A stretch of DNA of 64,000 bases from Paludibacteraceae bacterium (lineage in GTDB: Bacteria; Bacteroidota; Bacteroidia; Bacteroidales; Paludibacteraceae), in contig CAJOIZ010000004.1 of the NCBI GenBank assembly GCA_905234835.1, positions 1 through 64,000 of the forward strand. Reading direction: 5' to 3'. Positions 25,988 through 34,715 of this stretch are shown in pieces (position 1 is the stretch's first letter; each line of letters opens with the position of its first letter). The translations under genes and the position numbers were made by a program. The notes beneath the pieces are model-generated. The model searched no databases. It was not told the origin of the DNA and worked only from the letters and a program-made list of their open reading frames with translations.

Positions 25988-26846
25988 GGTGTAATCGTTT
26001 GAAACAGTCTGTTGTGTTCTCCATCAGCATACAGATGGTTAACTGCCCGACACCGCCGGGTACAGGAGTAATCAGACGGCAGCGGTCTGCTATTGCTTCT
26101 GTGTCCGCATCGCCGCACATCTTGCCCGTTACAGGGTCGGTATTGATGCCTACATCCACTACCACGGCACCCTGCTTCACCATATCCGGTCCTACGAACT
26201 TGGCCTTTCCTATTGCTGCCACAAGCACATCGGCTTCACGAGCGATAGCAGCGAGGTCCTTTGTGTGACTGTGGCAGACGGTAACGGTCGCATTCTCGTT
26301 CAGCAGCAGTTTGCTTACCGGCATCCCCACTATATTGCTCCGCCCTAATACGACTACGTTCATGCCGTCTAACTCTATCCCTGACTCTTGCAAAATGCGC
26401 ATTACGCTTCTCGGTGTGCAGGGTACACAGAAACGCGAATAGTCGTTACGCTTCTGCTTCCACAGTTGCGACACGTTCACATCCGTCACACCGTCCACAT
26501 CTTTCTCTGGCGCAATAGTTTGTACAATGCGCTCCTGACGGATGTGTTTAGGAAGAGGCATCTGCACTAATATGCCGTCCACACTTGCATCATCATTCAG
26601 TACTCGTATGGCTTCTACTACCTCATCTTCGCTGCTCTGTTCAGGCATACGGATTACTCGGCAGTCCAATCCTGCACGTTGGGCGTTCTTCTCGCACGAG
26701 GCGACATAACGGGTGCTACCGTAATCCTCGCCCACCAACAGCACGCTCAGACACGGAACACGCCCGTACTCTTCCCGTAACCGGAGACTCTCTTTCTCGA
26801 GCGCTTGCAGCAACTGTGCCGCGGATGACTTACCGTCAAAAACCAT
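25980..26846 (-). CDS. folD: FolD-type methylenetetrahydrofolate dehydrogenase with altered active site
   Basis: FolD normally oxidises methylene-THF and hydrolyses methenyl-THF to formyl-THF. The 288-residue protein has the expected length and the motifs DGILVQMPLP, GRSNIVGMPV (NADP binding), DVGIN and TPVPGGVG. The active-site stretch reads YVASCEKNA (Y47 to A55): the position of the catalytic lysine (K54 in E. coli, from YVASK) is C51, encoded by TGC at 26696-26694. The cyclohydrolase step is expected to be damaged. It is coupled to the RNA methyltransferase gene and lies 32 nt after GH3. Confidence 0.93.
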   Translation of the reverse strand: MVFDGKSSAAQLLQALEKESLRLREEYGRVPCLSVLLVGEDYGSTRYVASCEKNAQRAGLDCRVIRMPEQSSEDEVVEAIRVLNDDASVDGILVQMPLPKHIRQERIVQTIAPEKDVDGVTDVNVSQLWKQKRNDYSRFCVPCTPRSVMRILQESGIELDGMNVVVLGRSNIVGMPVSKLLLNENATVTVCHSHTKDLAAIAREADVLVAAIGKAKFVGPDMVKQGAVVVDVGINTDPVTGKMCGDADTEAIADRCRLITPVPGGVGQLTICMLMENTTDCFKRLHHG

Positions 26847-26878
26847 AGTCGTTCTATTATGAGGTTGTTCTTACAATA

Positions 26879-28585
26879 TTATTCCTTTACTATCTGGTTG
26901 AACAGCGACTGCCTGTACGTGTCCTGCATCAACAGATTGAACTTGAACTGCCCGTCGCGGAAACCGTCTTTAAGACACTTCTCTTTAAAGAGAGTATAAG
27001 CATTTGGCTGGAGCAGATGACCGGTTGGTTCTTTCAGCCGCAGCGAAGCGCGTTTGCATTCGTACTCCATGTTGATTTGTTGCAGACGGGCATCCACCTC
27101 GCGGGTAAACAGGTCTAATAACTGGGGTGCCTGTTTCTCGCTGCGCTTGCCGAACTCAAAGTAGAAGTCGTATGCCGACTCCTCTGCATTGGCAAACCCT
27201 ACGAAGAACGGAACGCTCGCATTGTACATCTCTGCCACTTGGTGCACCGCACGGATGAACTGCGCCTCATACAGCTTCTCACCTGTCAGCGACACGATAC
27301 CGTTAACCTTTGAGATAAAATGCACAGTAGGCGAATTGACGAAACGGCCACCCACTTCTACGATGTCGTTCATGTTGTAGCGGTACAGACCGCAGTTCGT
27401 CGTTATATAGACGCAATAACGGTGCCCGTGCTCTAATTCGCTCAATTGCAGGAAGTGCTTGTTGGGCAGGTCTATTTCCTGCTCGTCCACGAACTCGTAG
27501 TAATGGTACTGCGGGAACAGGACACTCTCGCGGGAAGCGTTCACGGGATGACCGAAACGGCATTCCGTTGCTATATAGCCCAACTCCGTATAGAGTGTCT
27601 GACGCCAGTTGAAACGGTTCATGAACTTCTCTATATAGATCTTTGCATTCCCGCACTTCCATGTACTGAGCACTTGCAGATGAGGGAAATAATCTTTCGG
27701 AGAGATAGTGGCATACCGCTTCTTCATCTCGCGTAGTTGATTGGCACGCTCTGCATTGGCATGTAGATAGGGGGCGATGACGTCTAACAGTCGGGGTTCT
27801 ATCTCCACAGAGAAACTGCCATGCTCAATGTCATCTGCCATCTGGTCAAGGCGCTCATCTACCGTATGGAGCAGTTCGACGATAGTAGAGGGATTGGCTG
27901 TTGCCCAGAACGTTAGATCTTCCCACTGCAAGGCTAATGTCATGATGACGTAGTTGCGGGTCTGCGGGTCGCCGATGTTCATTACCTCGGCGGGAGCAGT
28001 GTAACGCTTGCGGAGGATATTCGGTATCTCTTTGACTAGCATACCGCTGACCGAACCGTATATAGTCCCGTCGGGTGCGTAGCCTTCCACGTCCTTGCCT
28101 ACAATCTGCAGGATATGCCCGCCGAAGGCACGCGGACGCTGACGGACAAAGATGTACAGCCAGTGTTCCGACATATGGTGGTACAGCGTACGTAAGTAGG
28201 AACGGCTGATAGGTATCCACTTCGGTTTACCCGTTGTCCCGGAAGTGGTTGCGTACATAATAGGATTACCCGGAACCAGCACATCCCGTTCGCCGTTCTT
28301 CTGCCGCTCAACGTATGGGCGTAGCATCTCGTAGTCATTCGGGCGGACAGCGCGTTGGAAACGGACAAACAGTTCGCCCGGTGTCTCTGCCTGAAGAATC
28401 TCTGTGAAATGGTGCGCCCTGCCGTATGCGGTAAACTCGTTCTGACGAAGGATACGGTGCAGAGTCTTGAACGCCTCCATATACGGGAAACGTGACGCGA
28501 CACGCAGTTTGGTATGCAGGAACAGACCTAAAAAGCGGATGCCGAAATTCAGAAAAAAAGGAATATGCGGTTCGTTGTGTTTCAT
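26879..28585 (-). CDS. GH3-family acyl-acid-amide synthetase-like protein
   Basis: A member of the GH3 branch of the adenylating (ANL) superfamily, which in plants joins acyl acids such as auxin to amino acids. Bacterial members are poorly studied. The 568-residue protein has the ATP motif TSGTTGKPKWIP (about 113-124), a second motif with TELGYIATECRFG near 340, and the third motif YRYNMNDIVEV near 405. All adenylation motifs are therefore present. It follows the secreted esterase gene by 12 nt and precedes folD. The substrates are unknown. Confidence 0.88.
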   Translation of the reverse strand: MKHNEPHIPFFLNFGIRFLGLFLHTKLRVASRFPYMEAFKTLHRILRQNEFTAYGRAHHFTEILQAETPGELFVRFQRAVRPNDYEMLRPYVERQKNGERDVLVPGNPIMYATTSGTTGKPKWIPISRSYLRTLYHHMSEHWLYIFVRQRPRAFGGHILQIVGKDVEGYAPDGTIYGSVSGMLVKEIPNILRKRYTAPAEVMNIGDPQTRNYVIMTLALQWEDLTFWATANPSTIVELLHTVDERLDQMADDIEHGSFSVEIEPRLLDVIAPYLHANAERANQLREMKKRYATISPKDYFPHLQVLSTWKCGNAKIYIEKFMNRFNWRQTLYTELGYIATECRFGHPVNASRESVLFPQYHYYEFVDEQEIDLPNKHFLQLSELEHGHRYCVYITTNCGLYRYNMNDIVEVGGRFVNSPTVHFISKVNGIVSLTGEKLYEAQFIRAVHQVAEMYNASVPFFVGFANAEESAYDFYFEFGKRSEKQAPQLLDLFTREVDARLQQINMEYECKRASLRLKEPTGHLLQPNAYTLFKEKCLKDGFRDGQFKFNLLMQDTYRQSLFNQIVKE

Positions 28586-28597
28586 CTTCTTTCTCGT

Positions 28598-29440
28598 TCA
28601 TTGCTTTGTGTATGGGAAAGCGTAACGCATGAACGTGGCAAAGTCATTGCGCCATGCTTTCCAGTCGTGTCCGCCCTTGCTGCTGACCAATACGCAGGGT
28701 ATGTGTTTCTTGTGCAGCAGTTCACAGTAACGGACACCGTATGAGCGGAATATGTCCGCCTTGCCTACGCTGACGAAGAAGCGTGTTCCTTCGGGCAGTT
28801 CGGGTGTGATACACCAGTCTTCATCGGGCTCGGGTGTCTGACTGCCGAAGATGACAGGTGAGAACAACCCTACCCAAGCGTACTGACCGGGATGCATATT
28901 GGCTATCGTAGCCGCTTGGTACGACCCGTTCGACAAACCCGCTACAATACGGTCCTCTGCCTGTTCACTCACCCTGTAGCGTGCATACGCCAGCATCACT
29001 ATCTCGTCGAAGTAGTCAATGAAATTCCCCTTCCTGTTCTTGAAGTACCCCAGTATATTGCGAGTGAGGCTATGGGTCTTTATATCGCGGTTGTCCTCCA
29101 TACCCTTGTAGCGCTTGCCCCATATATACTCGCCTGCATTTGTGTTCGGCATCACGACCACGCAGGGACGCACTATCCGGTGACCAATCAGGCTGTCCAT
29201 CACGTTCTTGATGGCCCCGTTTCTCGGCCACGAGTACTCATCGCCGTTTATCCCGTGTAGTAGGAAAAGGACGGGGTAGTATGTCGTATCGCTGTCATAT
29301 CCGTCAGGCAGGTAAAAGACCACGGGACGGTTGTTCTTAGCGGACAGGGTGGGCATACTCACAGTGTCCATCCGGCTCTCCCCGTACACCATCCCTGCAC
29401 ACAGCACGAACCCTATGACTACCCTGACTATGCGGTACAT
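28598..29440 (-). CDS. secreted alpha/beta-hydrolase esterase (CE1/esterase D-like)
   Basis: A 280-residue exported hydrolase of the feruloyl esterase/acetyl xylan esterase type. It has a signal peptide (about 1-20), the oxyanion region LFLLHGINGDEYSW, the nucleophile elbow AGLSNGSYQA (Ser near 171), the acid region VGKADIF and the catalytic His in KGGHDWKAW. All triad positions are filled. It starts 1 nt after the PCMD-like gene and is followed by GH3. A role in trimming ester groups from glycans fits the family but is inferred. Confidence 0.87.
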   Translation of the reverse strand: MYRIVRVVIGFVLCAGMVYGESRMDTVSMPTLSAKNNRPVVFYLPDGYDSDTTYYPVLFLLHGINGDEYSWPRNGAIKNVMDSLIGHRIVRPCVVVMPNTNAGEYIWGKRYKGMEDNRDIKTHSLTRNILGYFKNRKGNFIDYFDEIVMLAYARYRVSEQAEDRIVAGLSNGSYQAATIANMHPGQYAWVGLFSPVIFGSQTPEPDEDWCITPELPEGTRFFVSVGKADIFRSYGVRYCELLHKKHIPCVLVSSKGGHDWKAWRNDFATFMRYAFPYTKQ

Positions 29441-29441
29441 A

Positions 29442-30392
29442 TTATTCCTTATACACCAGCCGTATATTATCTACCCACAACGTATTCCCCGGATGCCCTA
29501 CAAACGCTTCATAGCAGCCCGACGAGCAGACGATAACCATGTGGGTCGGGTCCTCTTCGCTGTAACCTTCCTCCTCAACCAATGTCATCTTCCCCTTTGA
29601 GTTACGGGACTTCATCACATGGGCGTTCAGCCCCATATAGTCCTTGTAACCGCTCTGGCGCGTGATGGCATCTCCCCAGTAGATGGGTATGCGGTAATCG
29701 TTCTTCCACGGCGTTGAATGATACACCCTTTCGTAGCCTGTTGCCACGCGCTTGGCGTGCAAACGACCGTCCTTGTCTTCCCATCGACGCTGAAGAATAA
29801 TGTACATCTCTGCGGCGTCACGACCCTGTTTCTTCGTTATCTTTTTTGAGGCGTTCGCAGACACTATCTCGTCCGACTCTTCCACTTTCGCTTTGTAGTC
29901 TAATAGCATCGCCACAGGGCGCTTCGTGAACGCCACGCCCATATCCACTACCCCGTACGGGTCGTCCGCCGAGGTCACAGGCTCCAGCGTCACTCCCGTG
30001 AATATAGTGCCCGCTACCATGACGTACATCTTGATGAAGCCTATCGCTATCACGCTGTCCATCTTGTTGTCCAACCGGCAGCACCAACCGTTGCCTCTCC
30101 GCTCGGGACTGACCGAACCGGACGCTTTCTCCACACCCGACACGCGGGCGTAGGCGCTGCTCACCGTCCACGGACTGCCGCTCTTCTCGTAATCAAAGGC
30201 GACATTTTTGCGAATGGTGTCTGTCGGCGCAATGGCATACAGCACACGGGGCTTGCCGCCTATGATACGCGACTCTTTGATATAGCGGACAACCCACTGT
30301 TCCATATCGCCGAAGGCGACAGGCTCTATGCGCTCCTGACCGACGGCTGCAAGCGACAAAAAAAGAAAGACAAAGAAGGAAACACGTTTCAT
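29442..30392 (-). CDS. secreted PCMD-like (putative carbohydrate-binding) protein
   Basis: A 316-residue exported protein with a signal peptide ending near AVGQ (residue 18). The mature part is beta-rich and ends HPGNTLWVDNIRLVYKE, which matches the closing pattern of PCMD-type and other jelly-roll carbohydrate-binding domains (L-x-V-D-x-I/V). Together with the adjoining exported esterase it suggests handling of a surface or dietary glycan. It lies 7 nt after the glycosyltransferase gene. The family assignment is moderate. Confidence 0.7.
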   Translation of the reverse strand: MKRVSFFVFLFLSLAAVGQERIEPVAFGDMEQWVVRYIKESRIIGGKPRVLYAIAPTDTIRKNVAFDYEKSGSPWTVSSAYARVSGVEKASGSVSPERRGNGWCCRLDNKMDSVIAIGFIKMYVMVAGTIFTGVTLEPVTSADDPYGVVDMGVAFTKRPVAMLLDYKAKVEESDEIVSANASKKITKKQGRDAAEMYIILQRRWEDKDGRLHAKRVATGYERVYHSTPWKNDYRIPIYWGDAITRQSGYKDYMGLNAHVMKSRNSKGKMTLVEEEGYSEEDPTHMVIVCSSGCYEAFVGHPGNTLWVDNIRLVYKE

Positions 30393-30399
30393 AGTCGGT

Positions 30400-31560
30400 C
30401 TATTTGGATTTCCTTTTCGCCGTTTCGTCTATCTCCATCTGAAGCATTTCCTCGAATTTGCATACCGAATCCTCTATCTGGTAGTGGGAGGCAAACTCGG
30501 CGTACTGGTGTTCCATGCGCTTGCGCTCGTCGGTATGTGACAGCCAGTAGTCTATCTTCGACGCAAGGTCGTTCGGGTCGCCCACATGGAACAGACTGCG
30601 CTCGTCTAATGCGAATTGTCGGGTCGCGGATAGCGAACTATCCGATATGACGGGCACAAGCCCCATCGCAAAGCCCTCTATGCAACCTATCGCCTCACTC
30701 TCCATGTCGCTCGTATGAACATACAGGTCTGCCTGCGACAGCAGATCCTGCAGTTCCTCTCGGCTGTAGTACCCGAAGATTGGCTTGTTAGGCAACTGAC
30801 GACCCATCTTCTCATACTTGTGCAGTTCGGGACCCTTGCCTGCAAATACCAACTGTATCTGGTCACTGTAGCGGGAGATACCTACGGCGCGAAGCAGCAG
30901 GTCCTGACGCTTCTCGTTCGCCAAACGACCCGTCATAATCACTAACAACTTGCCTTCCCATTGCTTGTCCTTTGCACGTTTCGTATAGCGGAAACTCGGG
31001 TCGATACCGTTCGATATGGGATGAAGCTGCCCCTTGTAACCGTGCTTGATCAACTGGTCGGCCATAAACTGGCTTGGGCAATGGATATGTCGGAAATTGC
31101 GGTAGATATACTGCCACCACAGTTCATACACGAACGAAGTCACAGGCTTCACCTTGTTCAGCCGTATGTTACTCGTGATGTTCTCCGGCTGGATATGGAA
31201 CGCTGCCGTAGCGGGCTTGCCCTGACGGTCTGCCTCGCGTTTCACAACATGCGTCAGCACGAAAGGAGTCATACAATGAACCACATCTGCCCATGCTATT
31301 GCCCCGCGGATGACGGTTCTGTCGCACCGGACGAAGCGGTATCCGTGCTTGTGAATCAGGTCATCGAACGGATGGATGTGCATCTCCGGCAGCAGATAGG
31401 TGTCATCCTTCAAGCCCCTTTGACCGGGATAACGTTCATCGGTGGCGAGTATACGCACTTCGTGACCGTGTCGGCGTAGCACCTCCGTGAAACGCTGGGC
31501 TGATATCGACGTGCCGTTGTTATTGGTACGGTACGTTTCGATAGCAATTAGTATCTTCAT
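30400..31560 (-). CDS. GT4-family glycosyltransferase
   Basis: A cytoplasmic retaining glycosyltransferase of the GT-B fold with 386 residues. The start is the ATG at 31560 (MKILIAIETYRTNNNG), with the NDP-sugar-binding C-terminal half containing VIMTGRLANEKRQDLLLRA (shown in part: GRLANEKRQD) and the E-x7-E motif EAIGCIEGFAMG. The frame stays open 150 codons upstream, but that part lies antisense to the HAD gene and has no family match. The gene heads the minus-strand unit that runs through PCMD, esterase, GH3, folD and the RNA methyltransferase. Confidence 0.9.
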   Translation of the reverse strand: MKILIAIETYRTNNNGTSISAQRFTEVLRRHGHEVRILATDERYPGQRGLKDDTYLLPEMHIHPFDDLIHKHGYRFVRCDRTVIRGAIAWADVVHCMTPFVLTHVVKREADRQGKPATAAFHIQPENITSNIRLNKVKPVTSFVYELWWQYIYRNFRHIHCPSQFMADQLIKHGYKGQLHPISNGIDPSFRYTKRAKDKQWEGKLLVIMTGRLANEKRQDLLLRAVGISRYSDQIQLVFAGKGPELHKYEKMGRQLPNKPIFGYYSREELQDLLSQADLYVHTSDMESEAIGCIEGFAMGLVPVISDSSLSATRQFALDERSLFHVGDPNDLASKIDYWLSHTDERKRMEHQYAEFASHYQIEDSVCKFEEMLQMEIDETAKRKSK

Positions 31561-31630
31561 ATCGAATAGATTATAGTTTCTTCTCCGTGCCGTTCCTTGC
31601 ACAAATTGGTGCCTTGTGCAAAAAAACGCG

Positions 31631-31662
31631 GCAAAGATACACACTTTATGTCGCAGTACCAA
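31631..31662 (-). promoter_or_regulatory. promoter of the GT4-GH3-folD unit
   Basis: The minus strand reads TATCTTTG at 31638-31631 and TTTG at 31662-31659, with 20 bp between. It is back to back with the plus-strand promoter at 31673-31705. Confidence 0.6.
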
Positions 31663-31672
31663 ATCTTTTTTC

Positions 31673-31705
31673 GTTTGCCCCATTAACACAAATCCACTAC
31701 CTTTG
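31673..31705 (+). promoter_or_regulatory. promoter of the HAD-SDR pair
   Basis: TTTG at 31673-31676 and TACCTTTG at 31698-31705 are separated by 21 bp. The leader to the ATG at 31735 is about 20 nt. The upstream boxes of the two divergent promoters are only 10 bp apart, so one regulator could serve both. Confidence 0.6.
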
Positions 31706-31734
31706 CCGCGTGTTTGAAATCGCATCACGCCGCA

Positions 31735-32439
31735 ATGCATAAAGCGTACTTTTTTGATATGGATGGCACCCTCTTCGACTCGATGCCTCACCATGCGCAG
31801 GCATGGGACGAAGTCACACGCCGCCACGGACTCTCTTTCACTCCGCAGGAGTGTTACCGCGAGGAGGGACGCACGGGGATTGACATCCTGCAGGAACTCT
31901 TCCGCCGCGAACAAGACAAGGGACGTCCCACGGAAATTGACTCCCTCAGCCCCGAAGAGCAACTCCTGCACATACGCTCCATCTATCAGGAGAAGAGCGA
32001 CCGCTTCCACTCCCTCGGATCCGTACTGCCCATACGCGGAGCATACGAACTGTTGCAGTACCTCCGTTCACTGCCTGACACGCAGATATGGATTGTCACA
32101 GGCAGCGCACAGCAGACCCTCTTCAACCAGCTCGACACCGCTTTCCCGGGCATCTTCACCCGCGAACGCATGATCACCGCCAACGACGTGCAGCACGGCA
32201 AACCCTCACCCGAGCCGTACCTCACCGCATGGCAGCGCACCAACCTGCCCAAATCCGACTGCTGCGTCATCGAGAACGCTCCGCTTGGAGTCCGTTCTGC
32301 CAAGGCCGCAGGGCTGTTCACTTACGCCGTCAATACAGACAACCTGCCCGTCAGCGCATTGCAAGAGGAAGGTGCCGATTGCGTCGTCGGCAACATGGAT
32401 CAACTGCTACAAATCATTTCCAAAACTCATACATTATGA
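31735..32439 (+). CDS. HAD-superfamily phosphatase/phosphoglucomutase-like
   Basis: A 234-residue haloacid-dehalogenase-fold enzyme of the beta-phosphoglucomutase/phosphatase group. It has the nucleophile motif DMDGTLFDS (about 8-16), motif II VTGSAQ near 120, KPSPEPY (motif III Lys) near 155 and the acidic motif ENAPLGV. The start is the ATG at 31735 (MHKAYFF). A TTG seven codons earlier also keeps the frame, but it lies at the likely transcript start. Its stop overlaps the SDR start (ATGA), so the pair is coupled. The substrate is unknown. Confidence 0.88.
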   Translation: MHKAYFFDMDGTLFDSMPHHAQAWDEVTRRHGLSFTPQECYREEGRTGIDILQELFRREQDKGRPTEIDSLSPEEQLLHIRSIYQEKSDRFHSLGSVLPIRGAYELLQYLRSLPDTQIWIVTGSAQQTLFNQLDTAFPGIFTRERMITANDVQHGKPSPEPYLTAWQRTNLPKSDCCVIENAPLGVRSAKAAGLFTYAVNTDNLPVSALQEEGADCVVGNMDQLLQIISKTHTL

Positions 32440-33188
32440 CAGTCTTCATTACGGGCGCATCGTCAGGAATAGGAATGGCATGCGCAAAGAAATTCGCCGC
32501 CAACGGCTATCGACTCATCCTCAATGCACGCCGCCAGGAACCTCTCCGGCAGCTTGCTGACGACCTCCAAAAGCAGTACGGAACGCAATCCTTGCTGCTT
32601 GTCTTTGACGTACGTGACAGGCAGGAAGCGCAGAAACAGATTGCTAATCTGCCGGCTGAATGGCAGGACATCGACATCCTCGTCAATAACGCAGGACTCG
32701 CTCTCGGACTCGAAAAAGAGTACGAAGGCGACTTTGCCGACTGGGACACTATGATTGACACCAACGTCAAAGCCCTGCTCAACATCACGCGCTTTGTAGT
32801 CCCGGGTATGGTGGCACGCAACCACGGGCATATTATCAACATCGGCAGTGTTGCCGGAGATGCTGCTTATCCCAACGGTGCGGTCTATTGTGCATCCAAG
32901 GCTGCTGTCAAAACGCTCAGTGACGGACTGCGTATCGACCTCGCGCACACGCCTTTGCGCGTCACTACTATCAAGCCCGGACTCGTCGAAACCAACTTCT
33001 CCGTTGTACGTTTCCATGGCGACAAGGAGCGTGCCGATAATGTCTATAAGGGCATCAAGCCTCTCACGGGTGCCGATGTGGCGGATTGTGTCTTCTTTGC
33101 AGCATCTGCTCCTGAGCACGTACAAGTCGCTGAGATACTTGTCCTTGCCACTCATCAGGCAAGCGGAAGCGTCATCTGCCGCCAATAA
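32436..33188 (+). CDS. YdfG-like short-chain dehydrogenase
   Basis: An NADP-dependent SDR enzyme of 250 residues closely patterned on E. coli YdfG (3-hydroxy acid/serine dehydrogenase). It has the cofactor motif TGASSGIG (about 6-13), NNAGLALG near 90, the catalytic Ser in INIGSVAG and Y-x3-K in VYCASK near 152. The family signature PGMVARNHGHIINIG is also present. The start is the ATG at 32436, which overlaps the HAD stop by 4 nt. A longer frame reaching back to 32088 is an artefact of the HAD coding sequence. Confidence 0.92.
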   Translation: MTVFITGASSGIGMACAKKFAANGYRLILNARRQEPLRQLADDLQKQYGTQSLLLVFDVRDRQEAQKQIANLPAEWQDIDILVNNAGLALGLEKEYEGDFADWDTMIDTNVKALLNITRFVVPGMVARNHGHIINIGSVAGDAAYPNGAVYCASKAAVKTLSDGLRIDLAHTPLRVTTIKPGLVETNFSVVRFHGDKERADNVYKGIKPLTGADVADCVFFAASAPEHVQVAEILVLATHQASGSVICRQ

Positions 33189-33194
33189 AGAAAA

Positions 33195-33220
33195 ACGCAC
33201 GCCCGATATTCGGCGTGCGT
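33195..33220. terminator. bidirectional terminator between SDR and aminotransferase
   Basis: A 9-bp perfect GC-rich stem (acgcacgcc/ggcgtgcgt, 8-nt loop) lies 6 nt after the SDR stop and 9 nt past the stop of the converging aminotransferase. The T-rich exit is clear for the minus strand, and a role for both genes is likely. Confidence 0.8.
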
Positions 33221-33229
33221 CCTGATGGC

Positions 33230-34417
33230 TTACGTAAAGAGGGTCTTCATTCGCCGGAGACCCTCTTCTAATTGTCCCCTCGGGCATGCTATGTTGACGC
33301 GCATATAATCCTCGCCTTCTTTGCCGTAGAACGTACCCGCACTGACCCGCACGTGCAGTTCGTTCATCAGTTTGCGTTCCAGTTCCGCCGATGTGTAGGG
33401 ATAGGCTCCGTGCCATATCCAAGTCAGGTATGTACCTTCCAATGGCGTAACCCGCAGACGCGGCAGTTCGCGGCGGACATATTCGCACAGGAATCGGTAA
33501 TTATCTCCTATATAGTTGTTTACGGCGTCCAACCATTCTTCGCCCTCGTTGTAGGCTGCTTCCAATGCCGTTACGCCGAACACGCCCACATCTGTCACTA
33601 ACATTGCCTCCAATGCGCTCTTCACACGCGCACGGAGTGACGGATTGGGCACTATTAAGTTGGATATGCCTGTGCCCGCAAGGTTGAACCCTTTGCCTGG
33701 AGACGTGAACACTATCAGCCTGTCGCGGATGCGCTCTATGGTCGCCATCGGGATGTACTGACCGCCCAACGGCATCACCTCCCCGTGTATCTCGTCCGAA
33801 ATCAGCAGCAGGTCGTATCTTCGGCACAGGTCTGCCACGTGCTCCATCTCATCCCGCGTCCACACGCGCCCTGTCGGGTTATGGGGATTGCAGAACAGCA
33901 GTATGCCGCCTGTCTGCTCTTGTGCCTTGCGCTCAAGGTCGTCCCAGTCGATCGTATAGTGTCCCTCCTCGCAACGCATCGCATTGTGTATCAGTTCCAC
34001 ACCGTTATCCGTCAGACAGTGCAGAAAGCCGTTGTATGCAGGCATCTGCATAATCACCTTCACGCCCTCTGCGGTCGGTACCCCCTGTCCGTGCAGCAGT
34101 GTATGTCCTCTGTGTAGGATAGCCACTAATGCGGGCAGCAGACCCGTCGCAGGCAGTATTTCCTCACGCGTCATCTGCCAGCCGTGGCGGGTGGCGAACC
34201 ACCGCACCACCGACTCATAGTAACTGTCCGGCACATGCTCGTAGCCATATACGCCGTGCGCCACACGCTCCGTCAGCGCACGCTGGACGCAGGGAGCGGC
34301 AGGAAAGTCCATATCTGCCACCCACATCGGCACAAGGTCCTCGTAATACTCATCGTCCCATTTCACGCATCCCGTCTGCCGCCGGTCCGTCCGAACTGAA
34401 AAATCATACTGTTCCAT
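33230..34417 (-). CDS. MalY/PatB-family aminotransferase (probable cystathionine beta-lyase)
   Basis: A PLP-dependent fold type I enzyme with 395 residues from the ATG at 34417 (MEQYDFS). Family members cleave C-S bonds in cystathionine and related thioethers. Visible are PMWVADMDFP (about 31-40, typical of PatB), NPHNPTGR near 182, SDEIHGE near 213, the PLP-lysine region SPGKGFNLAGTG near 246, and a C-terminal Arg in YMRVNIACP. It is monocistronic, with promoter and terminator. An in-frame ATG at 34441 is less likely as the start. Confidence 0.9.
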   Translation of the reverse strand: MEQYDFSVRTDRRQTGCVKWDDEYYEDLVPMWVADMDFPAAPCVQRALTERVAHGVYGYEHVPDSYYESVVRWFATRHGWQMTREEILPATGLLPALVAILHRGHTLLHGQGVPTAEGVKVIMQMPAYNGFLHCLTDNGVELIHNAMRCEEGHYTIDWDDLERKAQEQTGGILLFCNPHNPTGRVWTRDEMEHVADLCRRYDLLLISDEIHGEVMPLGGQYIPMATIERIRDRLIVFTSPGKGFNLAGTGISNLIVPNPSLRARVKSALEAMLVTDVGVFGVTALEAAYNEGEEWLDAVNNYIGDNYRFLCEYVRRELPRLRVTPLEGTYLTWIWHGAYPYTSAELERKLMNELHVRVSAGTFYGKEGEDYMRVNIACPRGQLEEGLRRMKTLFT

Positions 34418-34536
34418 ATCCTTGTCTGTCTTATTCACCATTTATGTGCAATCATTATCTGTCTTATCCCCCTTCCATCCCATTCCGCAGCGAATCAGCC
34501 ACCCCGTAACACCTTCTCCCTTTCCTGTCTGCGCCG

Positions 34537-34567
34537 CAAAAGTATAGCAAGGCGTCTAATTGGCAAA
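34537..34567 (-). promoter_or_regulatory. promoter of the MalY/PatB gene
   Basis: The minus strand reads TACTTTTG at 34544-34537 and TTTG at 34567-34564, with 19 bp between. The leader to 34417 would be about 110 nt and shows no recognised element. Confidence 0.55.
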
Positions 34568-34622
34568 GAAAAAAGCACCCTCTTCTTCTCCCCAACCCCA
34601 TTCTCCCCTAAAACCTCCCGTG

Positions 34623-34710
34623 CTGACCAACACGAAGTCACCAACATTCACTGACCAACACGAAGTCACCAACATTCACTCACCAACACGAAGTTACTAA
34701 CACGAAGTCA
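34623..34710. repeat. 28-bp tandem repeat, about three copies, locus C
   Basis: A 28-bp unit beginning ctgaccaacacgaagtcacc occurs identically at 34623-34650 and 34651-34678. A third, diverged copy follows to about 34710. The unit contains the accaacac motif seen as caacacgcag at loci A and B. Confidence 0.8.
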
Positions 34711-34715
34711 GCAAG

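Noticed and set aside
31561-32010. 150-codon N-terminal extension of the GT4 gene
   Set aside because: Antisense to the HAD gene and upstream of the mapped promoter pattern; the family start is MKILIAIETY at 31560.
32088-32435. N-terminal extension of the SDR gene
   Set aside because: Arg-rich frame-shifted reading of the HAD gene; the SDR fold starts at 32436.
32463-33488. 341-residue minus-strand frame
   Set aside because: Crosses the SDR gene, the terminator and the end of the aminotransferase gene; a real gene would not span that terminator.
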